From NCBI GenBank assembly GCA_001179505.1, contig CDMY01000295.1, positions 437,336 through 501,335 of the forward strand: a stretch of DNA of 64,000 nucleotides, given 5' to 3'. Of this stretch, positions 49,501-60,815 are shown piece after piece (the stretch's first letter is position 1; every line of letters begins with the position of its first letter). Below the pieces are notes generated by a model. That model was given only the letters and a program-made list of their open reading frames with translations, was not told where the DNA came from and searched no databases. Position numbers and translations under genes: made by a program. The stretch is from Vitrella brassicaformis (taxonomy: Eukaryota; Sar; Vitrellaceae).

Positions 49501-49897
49501 TTGGAGATCAGGCGCAGGGCAAACCACACAAGGTGGATCTGAATGACACACGCACAGAGAGAGGCACACGAACATAACAGCTAGTGTGACGGGTGCTTGT
49601 CGACGCTGAATGAATGCGTGTGTGTGTGTCATGCCCACCCACCAGGGCGACAAGGATGCCAATCGACTTGAAGCAGTCACAGAAGTCTTCGTGTGCCGAC
49701 AGCAGGTATTTCCTCTCCATCTCGGGGTCTGCAAAGCGGTACTTGAGCGTGGGGAACCAGCGCCAGACTGACTCGCACCCAATGGCCCTCCAGCTGCCCT
49801 GCCCGATGCACTCGCTGAGCAGGCGAGAGCAGCAGCAACCGCCGCCACACTCATTGTCCTTCCTCCCTGTCACCGAGCCGTCTAGATCTTCACTCAT
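46506..49897 (-). CDS. Multi-pass membrane protein with PAS/PAC sensor domain
   Basis: Nine exons (49897-49643, 49538-49479, 49365-48924, 48839-48692, 48589-47764, 47705-47441, 47326-47199, 47096-46889, 46801-46506) join in phase to 875 aa. Residues about 60-290 hold six or seven membrane helices (for example FISFSLMAVLHLLLG, WNLTFALFFLLAGAAAF, CLILLHFVVGMGLCYW). A helical linker leads to a PAS fold that starts at GVAAWEWDTTKR and ends in a clear PAC motif (KCRWFRCAGRK, GFIQDVTDRR). About 170 residues of Ser/Pro/Arg-rich sequence split the two parts. A second, weaker PAS-like segment follows (IFAWAEDDDPALVFVG). No kinase or cyclase domain follows, so it is a sensor without a visible output domain. 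The tail has GHGHGHG. Confidence 0.7.
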
Positions 49898-50000
49898 CTC
49901 ATCTATCGCCTGAGCCGTCCTGCTCCTCAAGGATCAGTGGGAATGATGAAATAGTGGTGCCTGAGATTGGTCCTTTGCGATGGAAGTCCTGGCTGGGACA

Positions 50001-50024
50001 TGCGAGCTATTCACATGCGAGCTT
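50001..50024. promoter_or_regulatory. Two TGCGAGCT elements between PAS and uL13 genes
   Basis: TGCGAGCT at 50001-50008 and TGCGAGCTT at 50016-50024 are 15 bases apart, each preceded by ACA. They lie about 105 bases from the PAS gene start and 160 bases from the uL13 ATG. Confidence 0.55.
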
Positions 50025-50184
50025 GGTGGAATTCGAAAGTCCGGACGACGAAAGGCCCACGGGGCGACGAGGGTGACGAGCTGTGAAGGATGGACCCAGA
50101 TCTAGTGCTTTTGCTGCTGATGTGATGATAAGGCAGTGATCCAGCGGTCTTTGTCACCGTCGCTCTCTAGGTCGCTCTTTGGCG

Positions 50185-51640
50185 ATGGCGCATCTGAGTC
50201 GAGCACACCATGCCCCCTTCCTCTTCAACCGGTGGGCCAAGTACGCGCCATCCAGCTACCACTTCAAGGAAATCAACCCATTCGCCAAAGTCCAATGGTA
50301 CACCAGATTACCCTGACACACGCCGCACACACAGCTAAAGATGCGTTCATGCATTGCCTGCTGTGGTGTGTGTGTGTGTGTGTGTGTGTGTGTTTAGGAC
50401 GTCGCAGCCGTACAAGGACCACAACATGCCGACCATCGCGCCCGACGCCAAGCCTCACGTGTCGCTCAAGACGGTGACCTACATGGACGACGACAGGGGC
50501 ATCTGGCACGTCATCGATGCCGCCGGCAAGGTGAGGCACACAACACACCACGGACAGGCCCTGCCTGTGTGTTCCATTCATTGCAATCAATGTGGGTGTG
50601 GTATGGGTGTTGGTGTTGGTTGTGTTGGTTGTGTGCAGACGGTGGGCAGTGTGGCGATGAGGGTGGCGAAGCTGCTGATGGGCAAACACAAAGTCGACTA
50701 TAACCCCAATATCATCACAGGTGGGTCGGGGCGGTGTAGTGTACCGACCTAGAACACGTGTGTTGTGTGTGCATCTGTCTGTCTGTCTGTCTGTGGGCGT
50801 CATTCGCGTCATTCAATTCATTTCATATGTGCCTCCAGGTGACAGTGTGATAGTGGTCAATGCCATCCACGTCACCCTGCGCGGCCACATGTGGGACACC
50901 AAGGCATACAAATTCAACAGAAGAAGTCAGCAAGGGACAGAAGAAGCCACTCATCGGGCTCATCCAACCCACCTTACCTTTTCTGTCCCTTGCTCTCACC
51001 ATGCAGCTCATTCCCGCGGTCCCAAGATCATGACGGCCAAAACCATGATGTACAGAAACCCGTCCATGGTGGTAAGTACCTACCTACCTCCCTCGACAAG
51101 GGCATGGGGAGGACGGGACACATTCCTCCATGGCCTGGCCTGACTTGACTTAACTTGTCCCTTTGTTTGTGTGTGTGGGGTTGATTGATTCAGTTGAACT
51201 TTGCCGTCAAGCGGATGCTGCCCTGCAACGGTCTCCGCAACGTCAGATACAAGTCAGTGGGCCGCAGACAGACAGAGAAGAAAGAGCCAAGCCCGCCAAG
51301 ATGGATGGATGTGATGTGCGTGTGTCGTCTTCCTCCGCGTGTGTGTGTCGTGGGTGCAGGAAGCTGTACGTGTACCCCGGGGCCATCCATCCCCACTGGG
51401 GTATCCCTCAGGTAAACGGCCCGCAAGCCACCGGTCCGTCCGTGTGTGTGTGTGTGTGTGCTACGCTGTGCTGTGGTGTGGTGTGGTGTGGTGTGGTGTG
51501 TGGCTGGCCAGGTGATTGTCCCTCGTGGCAAGGCCAAAGATCCCCCCGTGCCCCCCTTCACCATCCACCGAGCCTTGCCCGCGCACGACCACACACAAGA
51601 CGCTGCTGCCCCTGCTGCTGTTGCTGCACAGGCCAGCTGA
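50185..51640 (+). CDS. rpl13: Organellar ribosomal protein uL13 (L13)
   Basis: Eight exons (50185-50297, 50398-50530, 50639-50720, 50839-50925, 51007-51071, 51194-51252, 51360-51411, 51512-51640) join in phase to 239 aa. L13 landmarks in order: WHVIDAAGKTVGSVAMRVAKL, GKHKVDYNPN, GDSVIVVNA, GPKIMTAKTMMYRNPSMV, VKRMLPCNGLR and LYVYPGAIHPHW. The bacterial-type order and the length extensions fit a mitochondrial or plastid large-subunit protein. The N-terminal 50 residues are basic/aromatic without a signal peptide, which favours mitochondria. It is head-to-head with the PAS gene. Confidence 0.88.
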
Positions 51641-52159
51641 CGAATGAGCGTGCTGCTGCTGCTCGCATGATGTGCATTGTGTACTGTAGAGGTGTGTGTG
51701 TGGTAAATGTAGGGTGGTCTGTCTGTCGTGGTCGTGCGTGTCTCGTGTGTGGCGTTGAGGCCTCACTGAGGACACATGTAGGTAGTGGAAGCATCGTGAC
51801 AGAGCGGGTGTTTTCCACTGCCTGCACGGCTGCTTGGTGAGGTCTGTGCCCACGCTGCACACACGGACGATTGAATGAGACGATTTAGGAAAGGCACAGC
51901 ACGTGGAGTCTTTCTGTACGGTGTGGTGCTGGTGGTGGGTGTGGGTGATTTATGACGGACGAGAGACCATTTAGTTCGTGAAGGAGCATTGCGCTGCATT
52001 CAGTGTATCCCGATTGTCTCGTGTGTCCGTCCCCTCCCTGTCCTCAGTCACTTTGAAGGCTGCCATGCCAACCGACACCACGCCATGCAAGACAGAAGAG
52101 CCATGCATGCTCATGGACTGACTGTCCGGGTCGATCCCGTTGCTTGTTTCTTTCTGCTG
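51641..52159. other. Convergent intergenic spacer
   Basis: GT-rich sequence with no supported gene, between the 3' ends of uL13 and the secreted orphan. Confidence 0.5.
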
Positions 52160-52878
52160 CTACTTGTGCCACCAGTCCCAGGCCTGGTCGTACAGCCGGG
52201 TGCAGGCGCCCTTGACGCTCTCGGGCACCAGCTTTTCGGCAGCATCAGCGGCGGCCCCAGCGGCCATGGAGCAGAAGCCCTTTGCCGCACTGGCAGTCGA
52301 CGACAGCGCATCGAGTGCCGTCACCAGACCTGGCGGCACGTTATCGTGGTAGAGACGGGTGAACGCCTCGTGTGTCGTCTGTCCTGCCTTGTCGGTCGCC
52401 CGCTTGTAGAGGCTGTTGGCCTTGTCGAGGTGCTCCTGCGCTTCGGCGAGGTGGGCATCCGTCACAGAGATCCCGTAGCTGGAGACTTTGGCAGCGTGGG
52501 CTTCTTTGTAGGCCTTGCGGTACAGTTCCTGGGCCTCCTGACGGACCACGGGCAGAGGCACGCAGCAGCTGGGGAGCATGTCATCGACCTACATAGAATC
52601 CTTCTCACCATCAAGCCCTGTGTCGCCTGGCCTTTCGCTGTCTGTTTCTCTGCGGCATTGGGGGCTTTGTTCAGGCCTGCAATGTCCATGACCTCCTCCA
52701 GCGCCTTCTTGGCCTCGTCTGCGAGGTCCATCAACCTCAGGGAGGCATCGAGGAGCTGCTGTTTGTCGTACTTCGGCTGCCCAAGGCCGTGACTGAGGTC
52801 GGCGGCTGACGCACCACGGGGGACGCATGCCACCAAGAGAATGAGAGAAATGGAGAGGAAGCAGCTGGAGAGCGACAT
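52160..52878 (-). CDS. Small secreted helical orphan protein
   Basis: Two exons (52878-52609, 52588-52160) join in phase 0 through a 20-base gap with GT and AG ends. That gap is very short, so the true donor may lie a little upstream. The result is about 232 aa. A clean signal peptide ends in PRGASA before ADLSHG. The mature part is Ala/Leu/Glu/Lys-rich and helical (LRLMDLADEAKKALEEVM; EAQEHLDKANSLYKRATDKA), with a CCVP motif. Late residues GAAADAAEKLVPESVKGAC resemble amphipathic repeats. I recognise no family. The opposite-strand frame over the same DNA has no motif. Confidence 0.55.
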
Positions 52879-53161
52879 GACCAGTGTCAGCTGGACTCAC
52901 AGAGAGACGCCCCCAAGACCCCGCTGTAAATTCAAGAGTATTGAATTGTAACGCATCCTAGACACCGTTTCAAGGCAACCAAATGTGGGTGTTTGTTTCC
53001 TTGGCTTTGCTAGCCAAGAACTTTGCGGGGAGCGCGCAGTCGCTGTGGCCCCGCCCGCCCTGTCTGATGTGTCTGACAGTAGGTCAATACTATCGACATC
53101 CCTCCCTCCCTCCCTTCCCCGCGCATCCGTCCGTCCGCCCATCCCTCCCTCCCTCCCTCCC

Positions 53162-56100
53162 TCAGTGCACCTCCTCCCTCGGCCGACTTGGCTTGTTTCT
53201 CAGCGTCTTGTCGTTCCACGCGTGTGCATTGTAGCTGTATGGGTACCCGTTGGACCCCTCGCCCTGGGGAGGCGGGCTCACAGGCTCGCCGAGGTCGTCA
53301 GTCGACACGCTCGCCGGCACACACAGCGGGCTAGGCGCGGGCATGGACTTGGTGGTGCTGCTGGCCATCATGCCGTCCTTGGCCGCCCTTCCTGCGGCTG
53401 CTGCTGCTGCTGATGGGGGGTCGCTGGCTGAGGCGGGAGTGGGAGCCGGAGGGACGAGGGGCTTCACACGCGCCTGATGATAGACAACACCACATCGCAC
53501 AACACACGGTGCACACGTCATGAGCTGGGGAGACAGGTCTTCGCATATGCGCACCTGCTTCGGCTCCGGCCGCCCGTTAACCTGCCTCCCACGGCCCGGC
53601 TCATGGTTGCCCTCCTCCCGGCCATCGTCAACGTCATAGTCATACTCATCGTGGTCGAGGTTCATGTCGTCCTCTCCCGATCGCGGCGTCTCGGCCTGGC
53701 CGATGTCGATGCACTGACACATGGGGGTGCTGTCACTCATGGCCGCCATGTCCATGTCGTCCTTGCTGGTCGTGTGGGGGGCCGACGCGTGCACGGCGCG
53801 GGGGTCGTCCTGTGGTGAGAGAGCGGCACAGGAGACAGACAGAAAGGTGTGTAGTGGGGGGAGTCGTGGTAAGGTACCTACCTTTGCTGCTTCTTCTGGG
53901 TCGTCTGCGGGGACTTCGTGGGAATAGGCATACCTAACGAGGTCAAAGGCCACCACTCATTCACTGAAGCTCTGAGGGACGGATGGCGTCTCTTTGGTCA
54001 AGGGAACGGACCTCTGTGAGTTCTTGTGCGGTGCCCAGAGGTACATGATGCAGACCAGGACCGAAACGAAGATGAGGTGGTTGACACCATCGGTGAACCA
54101 CCACTCACTCCGCCAGTACAGACGGATGTTCTGGGGCAGAGGGGCAGAGACACACACACACACACACACATTCTTCATAGAGTGAGTGAGTGTCTTCCGT
54201 GTGTACCTGACCTGTGAGAAGGCGTAGAAGGAGTAGAGTAGGTTGATGGCTGCACACGCGACTGATATCACGAGCACTGTACACAGCCGCCAAAACAAGG
54301 CCAGCTTCTCGTGCTGACGGCGATAGCGCAACTTCTGCACACACACAGAGACACACAAACAGACGTGTGTGGTGTGCACCCTCCCTCTCTGTGTGTCTGC
54401 CGTGCTGTGTGTACCTTGATGAGCGAGGTGAGTGCGGCGAAGGTCCAGTAGAAGATAATGAGGTTGAGGAGGGCCACGGGCACAAAGCAGAACATGATGA
54501 TCACCGACGACAGGTGGTATGAGTGCCGACTCAACGACAGTATCAGCTCCCTACACAACACAACACAACACAAGAACCAACCACACACACACACACACAC
54601 AGACGCCATGCCTTTCCTCGTATTCTGGTCTCTCTCTCTCTCTCTCTCTCTCCGTCTCTCTGTTACTAAGTTACTTGATGGTGTCCAGGACAATATACAA
54701 GATTACGATCACCTGTACCCTGCACACCGTCCCGTTGTCAAGCGTCGGTCTCGTCACGCCCCACCCCAGACTCGCCACCAGCACCAGCATGTAGCTGAAC
54801 ACGTTCTTGGTCACAGACAGCAGCAGCGACACGAAGAACAGCCCAAACCCCCTCACGCCCCGCTGGTTCCAGTCGCTGTACAGCCAGTACCAGAAGAAGC
54901 ACTCCAGGAACCCCAGCAAGATCACGCCCCCAATGCAGTTCTGCAGCATGATCAGCTCACGCCAGTACCTCGCCGACGCCATGACCCAGACGAGCAACAG
55001 CAGCAGGTAGCCGCCCGTCAGCCACCCGTAGAACACGAGCTTGGGGTACTCAATGCCCGGCAGATAGCCATAGGGGTTCCGCACTATCACTCGCCCGGAG
55101 AGCTTGACGGGCAGCTGTGTGGGGTATGCCGACTGGGTCAGGGGGGCGTTTGCCGAGATGGGATGGGTGGTCACAGGTGAGAGGGTGGTGGGCTTGGGGC
55201 CACTGGTGGTGTTGCTGCCTCTTGTGGTCTGTGGCTGTGTGCCATCGACAGCCGCCGAGGGGAGGGGGAGGTAGACCAGGCCTGACTTGTCGCCACAGTT
55301 GCTGAAGGCCAGCATGTACACGCCACTCTCGCGAATCAGGTGCTTCTCGCGAGGCGGCAGCTCACTTTCGTCCGCAGGCAGCCGCGTCACGTGGCTGAAC
55401 AGGGCCTTGTTGGTGCCAGGGTCGTGGTGATGGCGTTCCTTGCCGTGGTGTGGGTGTGAGTGGTGCTGCACCTTCATGAGCGTGTCCTGCCTCGCACAGA
55501 CGTCCGGGTGGTTGCTGACGTCCTTGGGGCTGCAGCAAAACTTGTGCGGGTTGACCTGGTCCCAGAAGTCTTTGTACTTGGTCAGCGTCAGCTCGATGCT
55601 CTCATACCCCCGGTAGTCGCTGGTAGTCACAGCCATCCCAGACGCCGCCGACGACTCGTTGCCGGTGTCCCCCGTCTGCTGCTGTGGCTGCTCCACGGTC
55701 GGCATGACGAGCCGGAGTCCCTCAAAGATGATGACCGCCTCCCGCCCGTTGCCCTTAGCACTCTTAGCCTTGGATGACACATCCTCGATGTCGACATCGA
55801 TCTTGGACGAGTGGTGGCGGCGCGACTGCCGCCCGTCGTCGAGCTCAGGCGGCTGGTGCTGACCGAACACCAGCTGCTGGAGAGCGCCGAGCCACCGTCC
55901 CAGCCTCCTGAGCTTCTCTCCTGGTCTGATGTCATTGTCATTGTCTGGGTGGGAGTCAGATTCGCTGTGCGGCGGCAGGACGGAGGCCAGGGTGAGAGCG
56001 AGGTGGGTGGGGAGGTAGGTGGAGAGGGACTGCAGGTCTTGGTGCGAGTAGATGTAGTAGTACTGCAGGACCTTGAGGGTGCGGTTGGAGGGGATGCTGA

Positions 56101-56260
56101 TGGGGTGGGACGAGAAATCCAACACTTGGGACCGCACATGGCATGACCGATGGCTCAGCAATGTCAGCAATACATATGAGATGGAACGAAAAAGAGAGCG
56201 GCTGAGCGGATTGATTCTTCTGCTTGCCCTGTCGTCGTCGCCTACAACCACAGCAGCCAT
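53162..56260 (-). CDS. Seven-transmembrane GOST-family protein (Lung 7-TM receptor; GPR107/TMEM87-like)
   Basis: Seven exons (56260-54675, 54550-54415, 54334-54212, 54130-54012, 53933-53882, 53809-53555, 53473-53162) join in phase to 860 aa. A large N-terminal ectodomain with several Cys and His-rich loops is followed by the family signature: YGYLPGIEYPKLVFYGWL, LIMLQNCIGGVILLGFLECF, then SYMLVLVASLGWGVTRPTL, and four more helices (for example FVPVALLNLIIFYWTF, GVNHLIFVSVLVCIMYLW). Members sit in the Golgi and endosomes and act in trafficking. The cytoplasmic tail is acidic, then Ala/Pro-rich. The Met at 56260 lies 28 bases downstream of an AAGCTCGCC element; an in-frame Met at 56416 would extend it. 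It is head-to-head with RABL3. Confidence 0.8.
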
Positions 56261-56287
56261 GAAATGAATGAGCAGGAAAACCGTTCG

Positions 56288-56296
56288 AAGCTCGCC
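56288..56296. promoter_or_regulatory. AAGCTCGCC element between GOST and RABL3 genes
   Basis: Eight of nine bases match AAGCTCGCA. It lies 28 bases from the chosen GOST start and 168 bases from the RABL3 ATG. Confidence 0.45.
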
Positions 56297-56311
56297 AGTT
56301 CCCCTTAGACT

Positions 56312-56332
56312 GACAGGGTTTCGAACCCTGTC
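56312..56332. repeat. Perfect hairpin resembling a tRNA T-arm
   Basis: GACAGGGTT and AACCCTGTC form a 9-base stem around a 3-base loop. Read on the minus strand it contains GGTTCGAAACC, a B-box-like sequence. No acceptor stem or A box is present, so it is not a tRNA gene. Confidence 0.5.
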
Positions 56333-56464
56333 GGTCTTGCTGAAACCGCTGCTGCCCCGATGGGAGATCTGAGCTGCTGCAGCGCACGTCAAGACCTGCA
56401 GGGCCAAGATCTCCACTGATCTGGCGGATTCGATTCAGGTGAGCACCTCTCTCCCCTGATCGGA

Positions 56465-57847
56465 ATGGAGCAGCTGGACCCCCTCCCGAGGAGCGTCAAG
56501 ATAGTCGTCCTGGGCGACGCGGCCGTCGGCAAAACAGAGCTGCTGCGCGTCCTCTGCCCCAACGACAACGGCATCTCCACCAGCAGCGGCCCGCCTTCGC
56601 CCTTCGCTGGCAGCCCGGGGGCACTGATGTCAGCCGAGATCAGGCGGCCCGTGGCGTCGTGGACGTGCGGCTGTCGGGTGAGCGTGCGCATTCATCCGCT
56701 GGAGTCTGGCGATGGCCCCGACGGCGGCAAGGGCGGCGTGCCGGTAGAGTTTTGGGATGTGGGCGGCACCAGGGCATACGCTGGGGCGAGGAATGTCTTC
56801 TTTGATGGGCTTGACGGTCAGTCGGGGGCTACCACACACACACACACAGAGGCGGACAGAGGGAGGATGTGTGGCTGTTTGGTTTGTGTGGTGCAGGTGT
56901 GTTGTTGGCGTATGATGTGTCAAACCTCAAGTCGTATCGCAAGCTGAGCCAGTGGCTGATGGAGGTCTGCCAGAGGGCCGCACCGCCATCACGGGCATTC
57001 TGGCACGGCGAAGCCAACAGGGATAAAGTCGCCCCGGATGAGCAGCCAGGCCCCGCTGCTGCCGAAAGGTCAGTCCATGGAAGGCACACCCAGACACGTG
57101 TGTGTGTGTGTGTGTGTGGATTCTTGTCCCTCTCGTCCTTTCCTGTCTGATCCAATCACTGCAGTGATGACGGGCCTGACGTGGAGAATCCGACGACAGG
57201 TAGGCAACGCACAAGCCTGCCTGTGGACCCATGTATCTCGCGTTGTGTTGATCTGTGTGGCGTGTGGTCGTCGTCAACCAACTGCATCCAGCTGAGTGTC
57301 TGTTGAGCGGCCGGTGTCCGATCCTGATAGTGGCCAACAAGGTGGACCTCCTGACCTCCCACTCACACACACGGCCCCCGCCACAGCTGCCACCACCACC
57401 ACCACTTGTCGATAGGTACACACGAGTGCCAGACAACCATGCAGCCAGTCGGCAGCAGAAGTGAGTCTGCCTCTCTCCATTGTGTGCGTGTCTGTGTGTC
57501 AGGTTGTTTGGCAGTCAGAGTCTGCACCACTTCATGGACGACCTGTGGCTCGATTACAGCAGAAAGAAGGTGACTGACGACTGACGCCTCAGCAGCTGGC
57601 TCGCGCCATGCAGCAGCTTCCATGGATGTCTGTCGTGTGCAGGGTTACGAGAGCTCTCTTTTGGCGTCGCGAGTTCTGCAGCTGCTGCGGGAGGCGCCCG
57701 AGATGCAGACGGTGAGTAAGGCGGGCGGCCCACTGCCCACATGCCACAGTGTTTGTTTTTCAGAGTGCCCGTTCTGGGTGGTACGACATGGGCGTGCTGA
57801 ATGAGTTCCTGCAGAGGGCTCACCGATTCCACCTGGAGAGAGGCTGA
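56465..57847 (+). CDS. RABL3: RABL3-like small GTPase
   Basis: Seven exons (56465-56816, 56897-57068, 57165-57199, 57292-57415, 57503-57569, 57643-57711, 57764-57847) join in phase to 300 aa. G1 is GDAAVGKT, G3 is FWDVGG and G4 is NKVD. WTCGCRVSVRIHPL in the switch I region matches the RABL3 pattern (W-T-x-G-C-x-V-x-V-R). No C-terminal prenylation cysteines are present, as in RABL3. Inserts (Ser/Pro-rich after G1, Pro-rich after NKVDLL) make it longer than the animal protein. RABL3 is linked to GTPase prenylation and ciliary function. Confidence 0.85.
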
Positions 57848-58287
57848 CCGCAGACACACACACGCCTGTGACTAACGAACGGGCGGGAAGGGCAGTGCGT
57901 CGTCTGCTTTGGTGCGGTGTCGGAGAGAGGAGGTGGGACGGGGAAGCGGAGGCGTGCAGGCAGAGAGAGAGACGTCCGTACGGGTGGGTGTGCGTCAGTG
58001 TGTCGGTGCATTGATGTACAGATTATGCATCGGCGGGCGAACATGCAGCCAGAGAGAGACAGAGGCTTGTTGCATTGAATGCTTTGGCAGGCAGCCTCTC
58101 GAGATTTCTCAGCGCGTGCTATGGTGGGGTCAAAAGTGCAGGGTTTGTAAACCTTACCCTTGGACCAGGAGGACGGAGAGATGAGAGAGCTGTCGCGTTC
58201 CCGCCATTTGCGTCTGGACCGTCTCAGAGGCTGTGCGTGCAAGATCTCAGCGGCACGAACGCATCTTTTCTCCTGCCCGAGGACGAC
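57848..58287. other. Spacer between RABL3 and PLAC8 genes
   Basis: No separate gene is supported. The PLAC8 frame is open upstream to an ATG at 58075, so part of this may be coding. GGTTTGTAAACC, a 12-base near-palindrome, lies near 58140. Confidence 0.4.
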
Positions 58288-59327
58288 ATGTCAGCAGACA
58301 GGGAGCCTCGTACGCGTCAGCTGCCCGCTCCCTTTGTGACAGGTCCGCCCGTCGGGGATTCGACGCGAGATGAATTGTGGAAAGGTGAGTGCGGCCGGAC
58401 ATCGATGCGGGTGTCTGTCTGTCTGTCTATCTGGCTATTCTTTGTTATGGTTCCCTCATTCAGGTCAGTGGAGCGATGGCATCTGTGACTGTTTCTCCGA
58501 CGGACCGTCCTGTATTCTGGGAACGGTGGGGCTCTGCTTGTCGCCCGTCTACGCCTTCCTCAAGGTGAAGATATGCAGGGCATGCAGGCACCGAGAGGAG
58601 AGGGAGTGCCTTAATCCCATCTTATTCACGGATCTCCCTCTCCTTATCTCTCTCCTTAACATGCGCGTGTGCAGGCGTGGCCGTTGGCACAGGTGAAGCT
58701 GCTGCCGCTCTGGGCTGGCGTCCTGGTCTTCAGCGCCGTCATGCTCACCGGCGGCTTGCTCACGACGATATTGGAGCATGTCTACCCCTACTACTGGGTC
58801 CATGTCTTGAACACCAACGAGTCCTACCTCAACGACGAGAGCGTCCACCCCGAGGACAGGCCTAGCTCGAAAATCACGGTGTTCTGGCCGGTCGCGGTAG
58901 TCGGCAGCGTTGTCGCCTTCATCGTTTTTCTTGTCTATCGAACCAAACTGAGGAGGTACGCAGGCGGATGGCCGGCTGCAGTGCTGGGAGGGACCCGATG
59001 GATGACTCACTGACACAATACTGGTCTGTCTGTCTGTCTGTCTGTCTGTCTGTAAGATATTACGGCATCGCAGCAACCGATGGCTGCGGCGACTGCTGCT
59101 GCGTCTATTGGTGTATGCCGTGCACCGTCCTGCAGGAATACAGACACGTGCTGAGGGCCCGAGGCTTCAAGGATGACCTTCCCCCGCCGGCTGTCATGGC
59201 TTACCAGCAGAACGGAGTCGCACCGTATGTGATTGGAAGACCGCAACTGCAGCCGCAGACGGGGACTCCAGACCAATCGACTGGCGACCATGGTGTCCAT
59301 TATGTGTTTGACACCCGACATAAGTAG
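58288..59327 (+). CDS. PLAC8 (cysteine-rich) family membrane protein
   Basis: Exons 58288-58384, 58464-58564, 58675-58955 and 59057-59327 join in phase to 249 aa from the chosen Met. The PLAC8 halves are present: GQWSDGICDCFSDGPSC near the start and YYGIAATDGCGDCCCVYWC followed by TVLQEYRHV near the end. They are separated by about 95 residues with two membrane helices (LWAGVLVFSAVMLTGGLLTT; VAVVGSVVAFIVFLVY), a longer insert than usual. PLAC8 proteins in plants and fungi affect cell number, cadmium resistance or calcium transport. The start is uncertain. Confidence 0.72.
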
Positions 59328-59735
59328 GTAGATGAGTCGAGGGCCAGTACATCGGTATTGATGAATGGTGTGCTCGATCGGCTGTGCGTGTCTTTGCAAA
59401 TTGTGTGGCACGGGCAGCCAGCCAAACAGGCAGGCAGGCAGACAGGCAGGCAGGCAGGCAGAGACTTCTCGTGCATGGTTTATCGTGGTTGATCAGTGTG
59501 TGCAAACGGCACCCAGATGCATTGTGACACGCATTGGTTTTGCGGCTGATTATTTATAGGACCTGTGTGTGCCCTCTGGGCTGCTTGCGACTTGTATGGC
59601 TCTCCGGCTGATTGAGATAGGTGTGCACGTGTAGACTGATGACCTGTTTGTAACGTGCGCTGTTTGTTCCTCTGTGTCTGTCATGCATTGCACCCATCAA
59701 TCCACTCACAACTTCACTCTCAGTTCGTCCGTTGA
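59328..59735. other. Convergent intergenic spacer
   Basis: Includes (CAGG)n near 59420-59460. No gene is supported. Confidence 0.5.
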
Positions 59736-60815
59736 TCATTTTGTGTCGTCAGCGACTTGTCTGTCCTGCATCTCACGCTCATGCCTCGTTCGATACTCCA
59801 ACTAACCACACACGCAAAACACACATCCACATGTGTCTGTCTGTCTGAATCTGGCTGACCTGGTTCTCTCCGACCAACACGATGTCGGCTGCTGCCTTTG
59901 CCGGATCCACCTTGGCCCACCTGCACACATCACACGCAGACACACACACTCATCAGCTGCTGTCCTTGTTGTGTGTCTGTGTGTCTTATGACTCTTCGCG
60001 GAGTCGGTTGTGGAGATATTGCAGACGGGCGAGTTGCTGCCAGTCAGTCAACCAACCAATCGACACACAGACACACAGACATGGGAATCTCTCTTCGTGT
60101 GTCTCCCTTGTATGTGTGTGTGTGTGTGTGTGTGTGTTGCCTTGGAGAGGTATGTTTGGTATGCCAGTTTGCCCAACGGCGACGACCCGACCGGCTCCTC
60201 CTCTGCACACACAGACACATCGATGTGTGTGTGTGTGTGTGTGCGTGTGTTGTTAGTGTGTGGGCTCACTGAGTTTCTGGATGATCTCCTGCCTGCACTC
60301 ATCAACCAATCAGTGACACACACAGAGAGAGCCATTCAGTGTGTCCTCGTGTGTGTTGAGTGAGTGAGTGACTGACTTTTTGGCGTTTTCGGCTGCGAGT
60401 TCCTGAATCTCGTCATGCAGCCGCTCCTTGTGGAACGCTGACCGATCGATTGACCCAATCCAAGCAGACAGACAGGGAGACAGCCAATGAGTGTTTGTTT
60501 GGTTACTTTCGATGTGTGTGGCCATGGGTGTGGGCGGCAGCGTGGCGGCTGCAGGGGCGGCTGGCGTGGGCTGTGCGGCTGGCGTGGGGCCGAAGAGGGC
60601 CGATGTCAGCTGAGGGATCAGCCGGACGTGGGTGCCCTGGCGCAGAGATGATGATGCGGCTCTCTCTGCCGTCCAACACACACACAGAGAGAGAGAGACA
60701 CGTGGGTGACTGTCTGTTTGTGTGTGTGTGATTGCTGTGTGCCTGCAGCCTTGGCATTGGTGGCGGCGGCGAGGCAAAGGAGCACTGTGATCAACGTGGC
60801 CGTCGTGACAGACAT
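59736..60815 (-). CDS. Small secreted helical orphan protein with two GC-donor introns
   Basis: Eight exons (60815-60743, 60665-60507, 60437-60377, 60292-60270, 60202-60141, 60036-59993, 59920-59860, 59801-59736) join in phase to 182 aa. A signal peptide (ATLITVLLCLAAATNAKA) is followed by a Pro/Ala/Thr-rich stretch (GPTPAAQPTPAAPAAATLPP) and a long charged helical part (HKERLHDEIQELAAENAKK; LARLQYLHNRLREE; LEYRTRHEREMQDRQVADD). The introns after 60743 and 60141 begin with GC (AG|GCACAC and AG|GCAACA). No nearby GT donor keeps the frame. No family is recognised. The agreement of phase over eight exons is the main support. Confidence 0.6.

Noticed and set aside
56280-56400. A tRNA gene around the T-arm-like hairpin
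   Set aside because: No acceptor stem, D arm or anticodon arm can be formed at the right distances on either strand.
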